Part shown: positions 30,496-39,710 of the stretch, piece by piece
Layout: the number at the start of each line of letters is the position of its first letter
Position numbering within the stretch: position 1 is the first letter of the stretch
Translations under genes and position numbers: made by a program
NCBI RefSeq assembly: GCF_024639685.1
Contig: NZ_JAHEHX010000004.1
Span: 1-64,000 of the forward strand
DNA from: Polaribacter sp.
Lineage (GTDB): Bacteria > Bacteroidota > Bacteroidia > Flavobacteriales > Flavobacteriaceae
Direction: 5' to 3'
DNA length: 64,000 bases
Notes under the pieces: model-generated
Databases searched by the model: none
What the model saw: the letters and a program-made list of their open reading frames with translations, nothing else
Told to the model about the DNA's origin: nothing

Positions 30496-33303
30496 TTATT
30501 TCAATTTCTTTTTAACTGCTACTTCTTTGTATGCTTCTATAACATCACCCTCTTGAATGTCATTATAGTTTTTGATTTGTAAACCACAATCATATCCTTT
30601 AGCTACTTCTTTAACATCGTCTTTAAAACGTTTTAATGAAGTTAAAACACCATCATGAACAACAATTCCATCTCTAATAATTCTAATCTGAGAATCTCTA
30701 AAGATTTTACCAGAAATTACCATACAACCTGCAATGTTACCCACCTTAGAAATTTTATAAACTTCTCTAATTTCTACATTACCAGTAACCTCTTCTTTCA
30801 TTTCAGGAGATAACATTCCTTCCATAGCATCTTTAAGGTCATTAATTGCATCATAAATAATAGAGTATGTTCTAATATCTACTTCTTCTCTATCAGCTAC
30901 AGCTCTTGCATTTCCTTGAGGTCTTACATTAAACCCTACAATAATTGCGTCTGAAGCAGTGGCTAGTAAAACATCGCTTTCTGTAATGGCACCAACACCT
31001 TTATGTAAAATATTAACTTGAATTTCTTCTGTAGATAATTTTTGGAAAGAGTTTGTTAACGCTTCTACAGAACCATCTACATCTCCTTTTAAGATGATGT
31101 TTAATTCCTTGAAATCTCCAAGAGCAATACGTCTTCCAATTTCGTCTAACGTTAATGTTTTCTGTGTTCTCACAGATTGTTCACGTTGTAATTGAGAACG
31201 TTTTGTTGCAATTTGTTTTGCTTCTCTTTCGTCATCAAAAACTAAGAACTTATCACCTGCTTGTGGGGCACCGTCTAAACCTAAAATAGAAATTGGCGTA
31301 GAAGGTCCAGCCTTTTTTAATTTTTGACCTTTATCATTAAACATAGCTTTTACCTTACCACTATGCTTACCTGCTAAAATATAATCTCCAACCTCTAAAG
31401 TACCTGCTTGAACTAAAATTGTGGTTACATAACCTCTACCTTTATCTAATTGTGCTTCCACAACTGTACCAACTGCATTTTTAGATGGATTTGCTTTTAA
31501 CTCTAACACCTCTGATTCTAATAATACTTTTTCTAAAAGTTCATCAACTCCTTGTCCTGTTTTTGCAGATATATCTTGAGATTGGATATTTCCTCCCCAT
31601 TCTTCAATCAACAAATTCATTTTAGATAATTGTGTCTTTACATTATCAGGGTTTGCATTTGGTTTATCAATCTTATTGATTGCAAAAATAATTGGCACAC
31701 CAGCTGCTTGAGCATGAGAAATAGCTTCTTTTGTTTGTGGCATTACATCATCATCTGCTGCTGCTACAATAATTACTAAATCGGTTACTTGTGCACCTCT
31801 GGCACGCATGGCAGTAAATGCTTCGTGACCAGGTGTATCTAAAAATGCAATTTTTTGATCTCCTACCTTTACAGAATACGCTCCAATATGTTGCGTAATT
31901 CCTCCACTTTCACCTTCAATTACATTTGCATTTCTAATATAATCTAAAAGAGATGTTTTACCATGATCTACGTGACCCATTACAGTAATGATAGGAGCAC
32001 GAGTTTCTAAATCTTCTGGTTTATCTTCTACCTCTTCTATAGATTCTTCTACTTCTGCACCAACGAATTCTACTTTGTAATTAAATTCTTCAGCAACAAT
32101 AACTAATGTCTCAGCGTCTAAACGTTGATTCATTGTAACCATCATCCCTAAAGACATACATGCAGAGATAATGTTTGTTACTGGAACATCCATCATTGTT
32201 GCAACCTCACTAACGGTAACAAATTCTGTTACCTTTAAGATTTTGTTGTCTAATTCTTGTGCTTCTAATTCTGCTTCAGATTGTTCTCTTCTTGCATCAC
32301 GTTTATTTCTTCGGTATTTAGCACCTTTACCTTTAGAAGACTTTCCTTGTAATTTTTCTAAGGTTTCTCTTACTTGTTTTTGGATTTCTGCTTCAGTTGG
32401 TTCCTCTTTTTTAATAGGAGTTCTTGTGTTTCCTCGTCCACCTTTAAAACCTGTGTTTCTAGCTCCGGCACTTCTATTTCCTGGGCCTATATTACCTGTT
32501 GGTCTTCCAACACCTCCTCCTGCAGGTTTACTTATTCTTTTACGTTTCTTTTTGGCGTCTGCACCAGCTTTGTTTACTTCAGGCTTCTTTTTCTTAGGCT
32601 TTTCAAATTGTTTTAAATCAATCTTTTTACCAGTAAAATTAGGCCCATTTAGCTTTTTGTACTCTGTTTTTATTGCTTCTGCATTTTCAGCAGTAACCTC
32701 CTCAGAAGAATCCTCAGGTTTATTAGCATCAGACTTTACTTCTGAAAGTTTTACAGGTCTTGAAGCTTTCTCTATTTCAGAGATAGGTTTCTTTTTTATT
32801 TCTTTCTTTTCTAATTTAGCAACTTTAGCTTCTTTAACCTCTTCGGGTTGTTCTATAATTTCTTTCTCAACAGGCTTTTCGGATTGCTTTTCAGAAATAG
32901 GCTCTTCTACTGAAGATTCTTCCTTTTCAATATTTTTTTTACCGGCTGTCTCTATTTCTATTTTACCAACTGTTTTGAACTCTAGTTTTTCTGCTTTGGC
33001 TTTAAGAATTTCTTCTTTTTTATCCTCTTCTGCTTTTTTCTTCTCTAATTTAGCTTCAAGCTCCAAACGAATTGCCTCTTTCTCTTTACGTTTTTCCTCG
33101 CCAACTTCTTTAGATGCAGCTTTCTTATTTGCATCTGTTTCAAAGCCATCTTGTAATACTTGATAGATATCAGATGATATTTTAGTGGTTGGTCTTGCTT
33201 CTATATCATGACCATTATTCGCTAAATATTCAACAGCTCTATCAAGAGAAATATTTAACTCTCTTAAAACTTTATTAAGCCTCATTGTTTTGCCTACAGA
33301 CAT
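30496..33303 (-). CDS. infB: Translation initiation factor IF-2
   Basis: IF-2 is the GTPase that places initiator tRNA on the 30S subunit and promotes subunit joining. The 935 residues comprise an IF2_N-like start ([21 protein letters not shown]), a long Lys/Glu- and Gly-rich disordered region (about 60-340), a second IF2_N (about 355-410) and the G domain. G motifs are GHVDHGKT (about 442-449), DTPGHEAFT and [12 protein letters not shown]. Domains II-IV end at KKKLK. It is last in the rimP-nusA-infB unit, 59 bases after nusA. Long antisense ORFs in the track over the Lys/Glu-rich part are shadows. Confidence 0.97.
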   Translation of the reverse strand: MSVGKTMRLNKVLRELNISLDRAVEYLANNGHDIEARPTTKISSDIYQVLQDGFETDANKKAASKEVGEEKRKEKEAIRLELEAKLEKKKAEEDKKEEILKAKAEKLEFKTVGKIEIETAGKKNIEKEESSVEEPISEKQSEKPVEKEIIEQPEEVKEAKVAKLEKKEIKKKPISEIEKASRPVKLSEVKSDANKPEDSSEEVTAENAEAIKTEYKKLNGPNFTGKKIDLKQFEKPKKKKPEVNKAGADAKKKRKRISKPAGGGVGRPTGNIGPGNRSAGARNTGFKGGRGNTRTPIKKEEPTEAEIQKQVRETLEKLQGKSSKGKGAKYRRNKRDARREQSEAELEAQELDNKILKVTEFVTVSEVATMMDVPVTNIISACMSLGMMVTMNQRLDAETLVIVAEEFNYKVEFVGAEVEESIEEVEDKPEDLETRAPIITVMGHVDHGKTSLLDYIRNANVIEGESGGITQHIGAYSVKVGDQKIAFLDTPGHEAFTAMRARGAQVTDLVIIVAAADDDVMPQTKEAISHAQAAGVPIIFAINKIDKPNANPDNVKTQLSKMNLLIEEWGGNIQSQDISAKTGQGVDELLEKVLLESEVLELKANPSKNAVGTVVEAQLDKGRGYVTTILVQAGTLEVGDYILAGKHSGKVKAMFNDKGQKLKKAGPSTPISILGLDGAPQAGDKFLVFDDEREAKQIATKRSQLQREQSVRTQKTLTLDEIGRRIALGDFKELNIILKGDVDGSVEALTNSFQKLSTEEIQVNILHKGVGAITESDVLLATASDAIIVGFNVRPQGNARAVADREEVDIRTYSIIYDAINDLKDAMEGMLSPEMKEEVTGNVEIREVYKISKVGNIAGCMVISGKIFRDSQIRIIRDGIVVHDGVLTSLKRFKDDVKEVAKGYDCGLQIKNYNDIQEGDVIEAYKEVAVKKKLK

Positions 33304-33362
33304 ATAATTCTTTTAACTTTATAATTGTAAAAATATAATTTTTACTTTGTTTTTTAGTATAA

Positions 33363-34619
33363 TTAGTCCTCGAATTCTTCTTTCAAGATTCTTTGAACAT
33401 CAATTATCGTTTCTTCTTCTAAATCAGTTCTTTTTACTAATTCAGCAACACTAGTCTCTAACACGCTTCTAGCGGTATCTAAACCAATTTTCTTGAATTC
33501 TGTAATTACCCAGTCTTCAATTTCATCTATAAATTCAGTTAACTCTACATCTTCTTCTTCTAAACCTTCTCTTTGAACGTCTATTTCGAAGCCAGTTAAC
33601 TCACTTGCTAATCTAATATTAACTCCACCTCTACCAATTGCTTTAGAAACTTCTTCTGGTTTTAAAAGAACGCTTACACGACCTTTTTTACCGTTCTTTT
33701 CTTCTTCATACATTGTAATTTCCATCGACGTAACCTTTGCAGGGCTTAATGCTCTGGATATAAATAACTGTTCATTCTTAGTGTAATTAATAACATCTAT
33801 GTTCTCATTACCCAATTCTCTAACAATACCATGAATTCTAGATCCTTTAACCCCTACACAAGCTCCAACTGGATCTATTCTATCGTCATAAGAATCTACA
33901 GCTACTTTTGCTTTTTCTCCAGGTATTCTTGCTACCCCCTCAACAGTTATTAATCCATCAAATACTTCTGGAATTTCTTGCTCGAATAATTTTGTTAAAA
34001 ATGTTGGCGATGTTCTTGATAAGATAATGGCAGGTTTATTACCTCTTAGTTCTACAGTTTTTATAACCCCTCTTACATTATCTCCTTTTCTAAAAAAGTC
34101 AGAACGAATTTGTTCACTTTTAGGAAGTACAATTTCGTTACCTTCATCGTCTAACAAAATAATTGCATTATGGCGTATATGGTGAACTTCTGCGCTAAAT
34201 AGATCTCCTTCTAAATCTTTAAATTGTTTAAAGATATTTGTACTATCATGCTCATATATTTTTGAAATCAAATTTTGACGTAAGGCTAAAATTGCTCTTC
34301 TTCCTAAATCTATTAATTTCACCTCTTCCGAAACATCTTCTCCAATTTCAAAGTCAGGTTCAATTTTTCTAGCTTCAGAAAGTTCAATTTCCTCATTATC
34401 ATCTTCAGAAAAACCATCTGCAACAACAACTCTATTCCTCCAAATTTCTAAATCTCCTTTATCTGGATTTATGATAATATCAAAATTATCATCTGAACCA
34501 AACTTACGTTTTAAAGCGGCTCTAAAAACTTCTTCTAAAATAGACATTAAAGTTACTCTGTCTATACTTTTATTATCTTTAAACTCTGAAAACGAATCAA
34601 TTAACGCTATATTTTCCAT
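33363..34619 (-). CDS. nusA: Transcription termination/antitermination factor NusA
   Basis: NusA binds RNA polymerase and modulates pausing, termination and antitermination. The 418 residues comprise an N-terminal RNAP-binding domain (about 1-125), an S1 domain (about 130-200) and tandem KH domains with VGACVGVKGSRIHGIVRELGNENIDVI (about 240-266) and AIGRGGVNIRLASELTGFEIDV (about 310-331). The acidic C-terminal repeats of the longer proteobacterial form are absent, as usual in this phylum. It sits 11 bases after rimP on the minus strand. Because NusA can influence attenuation, the hairpin in the rimP leader is a candidate for feedback control. Confidence 0.97.
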   Translation of the reverse strand: MENIALIDSFSEFKDNKSIDRVTLMSILEEVFRAALKRKFGSDDNFDIIINPDKGDLEIWRNRVVVADGFSEDDNEEIELSEARKIEPDFEIGEDVSEEVKLIDLGRRAILALRQNLISKIYEHDSTNIFKQFKDLEGDLFSAEVHHIRHNAIILLDDEGNEIVLPKSEQIRSDFFRKGDNVRGVIKTVELRGNKPAIILSRTSPTFLTKLFEQEIPEVFDGLITVEGVARIPGEKAKVAVDSYDDRIDPVGACVGVKGSRIHGIVRELGNENIDVINYTKNEQLFISRALSPAKVTSMEITMYEEEKNGKKGRVSVLLKPEEVSKAIGRGGVNIRLASELTGFEIDVQREGLEEEDVELTEFIDEIEDWVITEFKKIGLDTARSVLETSVAELVKRTDLEEETIIDVQRILKEEFED

Positions 34620-34630
34620 TACATCTTTAC

Positions 34631-35092
34631 TTAAAATACAATCTTCACTTTTGCTTCTTTAATTTCTTTATATGTTAAAGTTGCCGATTTTTGTACGGTA
34701 ACTTTTCCTTTACCTATTGGTTTTGGCTCTCTTGTTTTCCAATTTAGCACAATCTTTTCATCATCTGCTTCTACAAGAGTTCCTTCTAATTTATCTTCTG
34801 CAGTCTTTACTTTTAATATCCTATTGATATTTTTTACGTACTGCCTTCTTTCTTTTAATGGGTGAGAAATATCTGGAGTTGTCACTTCGAGTGAGAAATC
34901 TTCTTCTTCTCTGTCTAAATTATGCTCTACATTTCTACTAATTCTAATGCACTCGCTTAGGGGAACTCCATTATCACCGTCTACTGTTATTTGAATTTTA
35001 TTATTCTCAGAAATTACAATATCAATTAAAAATAGACTTTCATTTAATGCTAAAGCTTCATCTATTAAATCTTTAATTTTCTGTTGATTCAT
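34631..35092 (-). CDS. rimP: Ribosome maturation factor RimP
   Basis: RimP assists assembly of the 30S subunit. The 153 residues match the family's length and two-domain layout. The N-terminal half has LIDEALALNESLFLIDIVIS and VPLSECIRISRNVEHNLDREEEDFSLEVTTPDISHPLKERRQYVKN; the latter contains the VTTPDISHPL form of the conserved VSSPGLDRPL motif. The C-terminal half is the SH3-like domain. It is the first gene of rimP-nusA-infB, the classical order, with a promoter and a terminator-like hairpin immediately upstream. Confidence 0.95.
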   Translation of the reverse strand: MNQQKIKDLIDEALALNESLFLIDIVISENNKIQITVDGDNGVPLSECIRISRNVEHNLDREEEDFSLEVTTPDISHPLKERRQYVKNINRILKVKTAEDKLEGTLVEADDEKIVLNWKTREPKPIGKGKVTVQKSATLTYKEIKEAKVKIVF

Positions 35093-35113
35093 AAAAACCT
35101 TTCTTTTGAGTAT

Positions 35114-35139
35114 AAAAAGAGGGGACTTTAAGTCCCCTC
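35114..35139 (-). terminator. Terminator-like hairpin in the rimP leader
   Basis: On the minus strand GAGGGGACT-TAA-AGTCCCCTC, a 9-bp GC-rich stem, is followed by TTTTTATA. It lies between the predicted rimP promoter (35167-35197) and the rimP start, so it would act as an attenuator. The alternative is that it only terminates recR, which ends 119 bases upstream. Confidence 0.7.
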
Positions 35140-35166
35140 ATTTATCAAACATTGCTAAATTCTTTG

Positions 35167-35197
35167 CAAATATACAAATTGTTTGCAATTAAGCAAA
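35167..35197 (-). promoter_or_regulatory. Consensus promoter upstream of rimP-nusA-infB
   Basis: Read on the minus strand, TTTG (35197-35194), 19 bases, then TATATTTG (35174-35167). Both elements and the spacing match the Bacteroidota TTTG-N19-TAnnTTTG consensus exactly, the best match in the window. The predicted start is near 35164, giving a 72-nt leader that includes the hairpin. Confidence 0.6.
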
Positions 35198-35257
35198 TGG
35201 AATCTTACTCATTTTAATTACAACAAAAAGGAATTTAGAGTAATCTTTTTTTATAAA

Positions 35258-35875
35258 CTAATTTCTCATCGAATCAGCAAAAGGAATTCTATTTACAATG
35301 GACCTTCCCAGGGTAACTTCATCTGCATACTCTAACTCATCACCTACTGAAATTCCGCGAGCTATGGTAGAAGTAGTAATATCATATTTTTCTATTTGTT
35401 TGTAAATATAGAAGTTAGTGGTATCACCTTCCATGGTCGAACTTAATGCAAAAATTAACTCTTTTACGGTTCCTTTGTCAACTTTTTCAACTAAAGATTC
35501 TATCTGTAAATTTTGAGGTCCTATTCCCTCTATAGGTGAAATTTTACCTCCTAAAACGTGATATAATCCTTTATATTGAGAAGTACTTTCAATTGCCATT
35601 ACATCTCTGATATCTTCGACAACACAAACTATTTCTGAATTTCGCTTCGAATTATTACAAATATCACAAAATACAGTATCAGATATATTATGACAGTTTT
35701 GACAAGATTTTATATCATTTCTTAACTGTAATAATGCTTCGGCTAAGTAATTCGTATTTTCTTTTGGTTGCTTTAACAAATGTAAAACTAAACGCAATGC
35801 TGTTCGTTTACCAATCCCTGGTAAACGTGAAACTTCATTTACTGCATTTTCTAAAATTTTTGATGAAAAATCCAT
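35258..35875 (-). CDS. recR: Recombination protein RecR
   Basis: RecR works with RecO and RecF to load RecA at gaps. The 205 residues show the helix-hairpin-helix [17 protein letters not shown] (about 18-34), a C4 zinc finger ([16 protein letters not shown], about 57-72), the Toprim start [13 protein letters not shown] (about 82-94) and the ATP-motif-like [16 protein letters not shown] near the C-terminus. It appears monocistronic. TAAATTTG ends only 6 bases before the ATG, suggesting a nearly leaderless mRNA. The divergent neighbour is a sodium:solute symporter gene. Confidence 0.96.
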   Translation of the reverse strand: MDFSSKILENAVNEVSRLPGIGKRTALRLVLHLLKQPKENTNYLAEALLQLRNDIKSCQNCHNISDTVFCDICNNSKRNSEIVCVVEDIRDVMAIESTSQYKGLYHVLGGKISPIEGIGPQNLQIESLVEKVDKGTVKELIFALSSTMEGDTTNFYIYKQIEKYDITTSTIARGISVGDELEYADEVTLGRSIVNRIPFADSMRN

Positions 35876-35880
35876 ATTTG

Positions 35881-35888
35881 CAAATTTA
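35881..35888 (-). promoter_or_regulatory. Putative -7 element (TAAATTTG) for recR
   Basis: Exact TAnnTTTG on the minus strand, with TTG (35912-35910) 21 bases upstream. The predicted transcription start is 2-3 bases before the recR ATG at 35875. Confidence 0.45.
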
Positions 35889-35973
35889 AATTATTCAAAA
35901 GAAAAGAATCAATAAAAAATAAAAAAGACTGTTAAATAATATATATTCGTACTTTTCTAAAGAGTATTACAAA

Positions 35974-37410
35974 ATGCAACCACAATATATTATACTTTTA
36001 ATTGTTGGATATTTTTCACTTTTAATGACAATATCTTTCTTCACTAGTAAATCTGCCAATAATACAACCTTTTTTAAAGCTAATAATTCATCTCCATGGT
36101 ATTTAGTTGCCTTTGGAATGATAGGAGCCTCTCTTTCTGGAGTTACATTTATATCTGTACCTGGATGGGTAGAAGCACAAAGCATGAGCTATATGCAAAT
36201 GGTTTTAGGTTACATTGTTGGGTATGCAATCATCGGACTCATTTTACTACCATTATATTATCATTTAAACTTAACATCAATATACACCTATTTAAAAGAT
36301 AGGTTTGGAATCTACTCCTATAAAACTGGGGCAAGTTTTTTTCTGCTTTCTAGGGTTATTGGGGCCTCTTTCCGCCTTTTTTTAGTAGCAAATGTCTTAC
36401 AACTTCTATTGTTTGATGCCTATGGTATCCCTTTTTGGATTACAGTAACCATAACTATTCTACTCATTTGGTTGTATACTTTTAAAGGCGGAATTAAAAC
36501 AATTGTTTGGACAGATTCTTTACAAACCCTATTTATGTTAATTGCTGTTGGAGTTTGTATTTACACCATTACCAAAGAAATGCAGATTATTAATTTATTT
36601 AGCTATATCTCTGAAAACAAACTCTCTAAAACATTCTTTTTTAATGATATAAAATCAGGTGACTATTTTTGGAAAAGATTTTTGGCTGGTGTTTTTGTTG
36701 CAATAGTAATGACTGGTTTAGATCAAGATATGATGCAAAAAAATTTAACTTGTAGAAGCTTAAAAGATGCTCAAAAAAACATGTTTTGGTTTACCATTGT
36801 ATTGGTAATTGTAAATTTCTTTTTCTTAGCTTTAGGGGTTTTATTAACAGATTACGCAATATTGAATGATATTACTGCTCAAAAAGATGAATTATTTCCA
36901 ATTATTGCTACAAAAAGTACATTAGGTATTACCACAGCTATATTTTTTCTCCTTGGATTAATAGCAGCAGCTTACTCTAGTGCAGATTCTGCTTTAACTT
37001 CTTTAACTACTTCATTTAGTATTGACATTCTAGAAATTGACAAGAATAAAAATCAGCAAGAAAAAACAAGAAAAAAAATTCATGTGATTTTCTCCTTTAT
37101 TATAATTATAACTATCCTAATTTTTAAATATTTTATTGCAGATGCAAGTGTTATTGCAAAAATATTTACGTTTGCCAATTATACCTACGGACCACTTTTA
37201 GGGTTATATGCTTTTGGACTTTTTACAAAATTGAATGTTAAAGATAAATGGGTTCCTTTTATTTGTATTTTATCACCTATAATTACGTATTTATCCAATT
37301 ATTTTTCATTGCTTACATTTAATTTTAACTTTGGTTATGCTTTATTAATTATTAATGGAGCTTTTACATTTATAGGACTCTACATAATAAAAAACAGAAA
37401 AAATAATTAG
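35974..37410 (+). CDS. Sodium:solute symporter (SSS family)
   Basis: A 478-residue membrane protein with about 13 transmembrane helices. ASLSGVTFISVPGWVEAQSMSYMQMVLGY (about residues 50-78) and the Na+-site region GLIAAAYSSADSALTSLTTSFSIDIL (about 328-353) are typical of the SSS family. It imports an unidentified organic solute with sodium. It is shorter than the second SSS protein in this window (570 residues) and lacks that protein's charged insert. It is transcribed away from recR and ends about 85 bases before a weak stem-loop. Confidence 0.9.
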   Translation: MQPQYIILLIVGYFSLLMTISFFTSKSANNTTFFKANNSSPWYLVAFGMIGASLSGVTFISVPGWVEAQSMSYMQMVLGYIVGYAIIGLILLPLYYHLNLTSIYTYLKDRFGIYSYKTGASFFLLSRVIGASFRLFLVANVLQLLLFDAYGIPFWITVTITILLIWLYTFKGGIKTIVWTDSLQTLFMLIAVGVCIYTITKEMQIINLFSYISENKLSKTFFFNDIKSGDYFWKRFLAGVFVAIVMTGLDQDMMQKNLTCRSLKDAQKNMFWFTIVLVIVNFFFLALGVLLTDYAILNDITAQKDELFPIIATKSTLGITTAIFFLLGLIAAAYSSADSALTSLTTSFSIDILEIDKNKNQQEKTRKKIHVIFSFIIIITILIFKYFIADASVIAKIFTFANYTYGPLLGLYAFGLFTKLNVKDKWVPFICILSPIITYLSNYFSLLTFNFNFGYALLIINGAFTFIGLYIIKNRKNN

Positions 37411-37492
37411 TTTTTAAAAGAAGCTACTAAAGAAAATGATTACGAAAAATCTAAAATAATTTTTAATAGTAATAATTTAAGACTATTAATTT

Positions 37493-37520
37493 CAAGAGCC
37501 GACTTTATCGCTCTTTTTTT
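37493..37520 (+). terminator. Weak terminator between the symporter and pdxH
   Basis: CAAGAGC / GCTCTT short stem with a loop of about ten bases, followed by T8. Confidence 0.5.
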
Positions 37521-37581
37521 TACTTCATTTTTTTGATTTTATTTTTAAATCATTCGTATTTTTACAATATAAATTTAAGTA

Positions 37582-38229
37582 ATGACTAGAGATTTAAGTA
37601 ATTATAGAAAAACATACAATAAGAAAGAACTTTTAGAAAATAACTGCCCGAAAAACCCAATGGAACTTTTCCAAATTTGGTTTAAAAATGCAGAGGAATC
37701 AGATTATATAGAAGAGGCAAATGCTATGTGTATTTCCACTATCGGAAAAGATGGTTTTCCTAAAAGCAGAATTGTGTTATTAAAAGAAATAACCAATGAT
37801 GGTTTTATTTTTTACACAAACTATACTTCAGAAAAAGGAAGAGCAATAGACGAAAACAATAATATTTGCCTATCATTTTTTTGGCCAGCATTAGAGCAAC
37901 AAATTATTATTAAAGGAAAAGCAGAAAAGTTATCCGAACAAACATCAGATCTTTACTTTAATTCTAGGCCAAACGGAAGTAAACTTGGTGCATGGGCATC
38001 CAATCAAAGTAAAGTTGTTTCTTCTAAAAGAGAACTTGAAGACAATTTAAAACAATTCGAAAAAGAATTTAAAAACAAAGATATTCCAAGACCTAAACAT
38101 TGGGGAGGCTTTATAACAAAGCCAATATCAATAGAATTTTGGCAAGGTAGACCAAACCGAATGCACGATAGAATAAGGTATGCATTAGAAAAAGATTTTT
38201 CTTGGAAATTAGAACGTTTAGCTCCTTAA
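37582..38229 (+). CDS. pdxH: Pyridoxamine/pyridoxine 5'-phosphate oxidase
   Basis: PdxH oxidises PNP and PMP to pyridoxal 5'-phosphate with FMN. The 215 residues are standard. Conserved blocks are NPMELFQIWFKNAEE, AMCISTIGKDGFPKSRIVLLKEI (about residues 49-71), FYTNYTSEKGRAIDEN (about 76-91), ANPQ-type LEQQIIIKGKAEKL, SNQSKVV and the C-terminal FMN/substrate motif FWQGRPNRMHDRIRY plus WKLERLAP. sixA follows 31 bases downstream on the same strand. Confidence 0.96.
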   Translation: MTRDLSNYRKTYNKKELLENNCPKNPMELFQIWFKNAEESDYIEEANAMCISTIGKDGFPKSRIVLLKEITNDGFIFYTNYTSEKGRAIDENNNICLSFFWPALEQQIIIKGKAEKLSEQTSDLYFNSRPNGSKLGAWASNQSKVVSSKRELEDNLKQFEKEFKNKDIPRPKHWGGFITKPISIEFWQGRPNRMHDRIRYALEKDFSWKLERLAP

Positions 38230-38260
38230 ATTTTTATATTTACAAATCAACAATAACCAA

Positions 38261-38749
38261 ATGAAAACATTATATATCGTTCGTCATGCAAAGTCTTCTT
38301 GGGAATATTCAGGGATACATGACATTGATAGGCCTTTAAAAAAAAGAGGGATAAATGATGCATATTTAATGTCTAAAGTTCTAAATAAAATGGTTGATAA
38401 ACCAGACGTTTTTATTTCTAGTAGCGCAAATAGAGCTCTACATACTGGCATTATTTTTTGTGACAATTTTGGTTTTCCACTTTTTAATTTACAAATAAAA
38501 AAACAGCTTTATAGTTTTAGTGATGGATATTTAGTAAAAACTGTTAAAGCTTTAGACGACGGTTTCAACTCTGCTATTATATTTAGTCATGACCATGGCA
38601 TAAACACCTTTGTAAATGAATTTGGAAATAGACCAATTGCCCATGTACCAACATGTGGTATTATTGGTTTAAAATTTAAAGAAAAACACTGGAAAAATAT
38701 TCGAAGAGGAGAAACTTTTTTAATTGAATATCCTAAAAACCACAAATAA
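38261..38749 (+). CDS. SixA-like histidine phosphatase
   Basis: A 162-residue member of the histidine phosphatase superfamily. The N-terminal catalytic motif is LYIVRHAKSSWEY (RHA, about residues 4-16), and ISSSANRAL and IFSHDHGINTF supply the second Arg and the second catalytic His. Length and simple architecture match SixA, which dephosphorylates phosphohistidine in phosphorelay Hpt domains in E. coli. It starts 31 bases after pdxH and ends 3 bases before ppx. In relatives a polyphosphate kinase gene often sits in this cluster, but none is present here. Confidence 0.87.
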   Translation: MKTLYIVRHAKSSWEYSGIHDIDRPLKKRGINDAYLMSKVLNKMVDKPDVFISSSANRALHTGIIFCDNFGFPLFNLQIKKQLYSFSDGYLVKTVKALDDGFNSAIIFSHDHGINTFVNEFGNRPIAHVPTCGIIGLKFKEKHWKNIRRGETFLIEYPKNHK

Positions 38750-38752
38750 ATC

Positions 38753-39649
38753 TTGTTAGAAATAAAGAAATATGGTGCTATAGACATTGGATCAAATGCA
38801 ATTCGTTTATTGATTTCGAATGTTATTGTAAAAGAAGACAAAGAAACGCAATTCAAAAAATCTTCTTTAGTTAGGGTACCTATCCGTTTAGGGGCAGATT
38901 CATTCGTTAATGGATTAATAAGTGATTCCAATACAGATAGAATGATTTCTGCAATAAAAGCTTTTAAACTTTTAATGAATGTAAATGGCGTAGAGCGCTA
39001 CAAAGCTTGTGCTACCTCTGCAATGCGTGAAGCTACAAATGGTGAAACCATAGTAGAAAAAATTGAAGCAGAAACAGGTGTAAAAATAGATATTATTGGA
39101 GGTAAAGAAGAAGCAAGTATTATATCATCTACAGATTTAGACGAGTTAATACAAGGTAATAACGCTTATTTGTATGTAGATGTTGGTGGCGGAAGTACTG
39201 AATTTACATTATTTTCTGAGGGAAAAATAATTACCTCAAAATCTTTTAAGATGGGAACAGTTCGTTTACTTAACAATAAGAAAGCTATAAATAAAGAAGT
39301 TTTTGGAAGCGTTCAGAAATGGATCTACAAAAACACAAAAGATTTAAAAAAAATATCTTTAATCGGTTCTGGAGGAAATATTAATAAACTATTCAAAATG
39401 TCTGGTAGAACTGAGGGAAAACCAATTTCTTACATTTATTTAAATGCGCAATATCAATTTTTAAAAAAAATGAGTTATCAAGACAGAATTACTGAACTTG
39501 GTTTAAATCCTGATAGAGCTGATGTTATAATTCCTGCAACAAAAATATACCTATCTGCCATGAAATGGAGTGGTGCAAAAAAAATATTTGTCCCTAAAAT
39601 TGGACTAGCTGACGGGATTATTAAAAGTTTACACTTCAATAAACTTTAA
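38753..39649 (+). CDS. Ppx/GppA-family phosphatase (exopolyphosphatase-like)
   Basis: A 298-residue protein of the short Ppx/GppA class with only the two actin-like ASKHA subdomains; the C-terminal HD-like part of E. coli Ppx is absent. KYGAIDIGSNAIRLLISNV (about residues 6-24) is phosphate loop 1, ATSAMREATNGE follows, and LYVDVGGGSTEFTLF (about 139-153) is phosphate loop 2. SLIGSGGNINKLFK is also conserved. It would hydrolyse polyphosphate or pppGpp. The start is TTG at 38753, three bases after sixA, so the two are co-transcribed. lpxK converges from downstream without a strong terminator. Confidence 0.9.
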   Translation: MLEIKKYGAIDIGSNAIRLLISNVIVKEDKETQFKKSSLVRVPIRLGADSFVNGLISDSNTDRMISAIKAFKLLMNVNGVERYKACATSAMREATNGETIVEKIEAETGVKIDIIGGKEEASIISSTDLDELIQGNNAYLYVDVGGGSTEFTLFSEGKIITSKSFKMGTVRLLNNKKAINKEVFGSVQKWIYKNTKDLKKISLIGSGGNINKLFKMSGRTEGKPISYIYLNAQYQFLKKMSYQDRITELGLNPDRADVIIPATKIYLSAMKWSGAKKIFVPKIGLADGIIKSLHFNKL

Positions 39650-39710
39650 GTACTTCTAACACTATTATTTATATATCTATTTATATCTACAATAAAAAAA
39701 ATAAAGCATA

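Noticed and set aside
32171-33163. 330-residue plus-strand ORF (and the 80-residue ORF 32374..32616)
   Set aside because: Antisense to the Lys/Glu-rich, stop-poor part of infB; Ser/Phe/Leu-rich translation with no domain, a typical shadow.
30496-33303. Two internal start sites giving shorter IF-2 forms
   Set aside because: Known in E. coli, but nothing in this sequence marks an internal start convincingly.
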